This document shows, one piece after another, positions 63,601 through 64,000 of a stretch of 64,000 nt of DNA. Below the pieces are notes generated by a model. It ran no database searches. It saw nothing but the letters and a program-made list of their open reading frames with translations, and was not told the DNA's origin. The translations under genes were made by a program, and so were the position numbers. This DNA comes from JACKBJ01 sp964549495 (GTDB lineage Bacteria > Chloroflexota > Anaerolineae > Epilineales > Epilineaceae), in NCBI GenBank assembly GCA_964549495.1, contig CAZJWJ010000017.1, positions 3,091 through 67,090 of the forward strand. Reading direction: 5' to 3'. The number at the start of each line of letters is the position of its first letter. The stretch's first letter is position 1.

Positions 63601-64000
63601 CTACTCGACCGCGATCCGCTTGGGCTCCGGTATGTCCTTCTGGGGCAGCACGACCCGAACCTCGAGCACGCCGTCGGCGAACTGGGCCTGGATCGCGTCC
63701 TCTTCGATCTCCGGTGGCAGCGGAATGCTGCGGTAGAAGCTGCCGTAGCTGCGCTCGGCGCGATAGTAGTCGTCCTCCTCGACCTTGCTCTCCTCGCTGC
63801 GCTCGCCCTTGATCACGAGCTTGCCGTCCTCGAGCAAGACCTCGACGTCCTCCTTCTTCATCCCGGGCAGGTCGGCCTTGACGCAGAGATCGCCGTCCTT
63901 CTGGTAGACGTCGATGTCGGGCCGCCAGAGCTGCATGGCGCCCTCTTCTCGGTGGAGCAAGCGCGGGAGTCGCGGTCGCAGCATCGCCAGGCGGTCCCAG
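63601..64000 (-). CDS. Hsp20/alpha-crystallin small heat-shock protein (partial)
   Basis: The frame is open to the right edge, so the start may lie beyond it; an ATG at 63984 would give 127 residues. The alpha-crystallin domain is complete: PDIDVYQKDGDLCVKADLPG, MKKEDVEVLLEDGKLVIKGE, YGSFYRSIPLPPEI and the GVLEVRV core, ending RIAVE. These holdases bind unfolding proteins. In front of the ATG the frame reads WDRLAMLRPRLPRL, like the N terminus of longer family members (WDPFREL type), so the true start is probably outside the window. Confidence 0.88.
   Translation of the reverse strand, partial: WDRLAMLRPRLPRLLHREEGAMQLWRPDIDVYQKDGDLCVKADLPGMKKEDVEVLLEDGKLVIKGERSEESKVEEDDYYRAERSYGSFYRSIPLPPEIEEDAIQAQFADGVLEVRVVLPQKDIPEPKRIAVE

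Overview
The window is GC-rich bacterial DNA from a draft or metagenome assembly: a 10-N scaffold gap lies inside a repetitive gene at 17664-17673. The best guess for the host is a Chloroflexota-like bacterium, with moderate confidence. Support comes from a transcriptional T-box before ileS, DUF4446, two Uma2-family proteins, a bactofilin next to an M23 peptidase, a full-length glycine decarboxylase, and several secreted proteins ending in an I(Y/H)(L/I)P-x(3)-R tail. Actinobacteria cannot be excluded, and no rRNA or tRNA was recognised to settle it.

Layout. 0-9 kb is core and cell-envelope DNA: the 3' end of purA, a SUI1-type factor, a membrane-anchored sugar dehydrogenase, carA with an overlapping membrane gene, then DUF4446, M23 peptidase, bactofilin, HD-domain protein and a BNR-repeat protein. 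9-18.6 kb holds three large secreted surface proteins (BACON-like, regulator-type propeller, kelch plus a triplicated module) around a decayed LigD polymerase-domain gene. 19-22 kb is ppdK with a coupled Uma2 gene. 22-34.5 kb is an accessory region with AbiEii, DUF433, HicBA and Phd/PIN loci, a degenerate nucleotidyltransferase, an Lnt-like nitrilase, small ORFs, and several broken genes. 34.5-40 kb carries a DUF459/MBOAT O-acylation pair, an MFS transporter with an apparently leaderless mRNA, and a D-threonine-aldolase-like enzyme. 41-44.6 kb is gcvP and an intact DUF433/DUF5615 module. 44.7-52 kb is redox and envelope genes: an SDR-DUF2867 protein, a double cupredoxin lipoprotein, a YpdA-like reductase, a PIG-L deacetylase and a membrane protein ending in cytochrome c. 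52.4-58.9 kb is a DksA/TraR protein and a T-box operon (unknown gene, ileS, lipoprotein). 59.5-62.9 kb is a glycolytic operon of two GAPDH genes and pgk. The window closes with an RHH/RelE module and the end of an hsp20 gene.

How the genes work together. PPDK, GAPDH and PGK form the C3 section of glycolysis or gluconeogenesis. The second GAPDH has aspartate in place of the catalytic cysteine. The T-box operon ties isoleucine supply to IleRS and to an uncharacterised protein. The IleRS itself carries a swapped HIGH motif (GVHH), a change linked in other IleRS2 proteins to very strong mupirocin resistance. Six toxin-antitoxin-like loci are present. In two of them the antitoxin is intact and the toxin is visibly broken.
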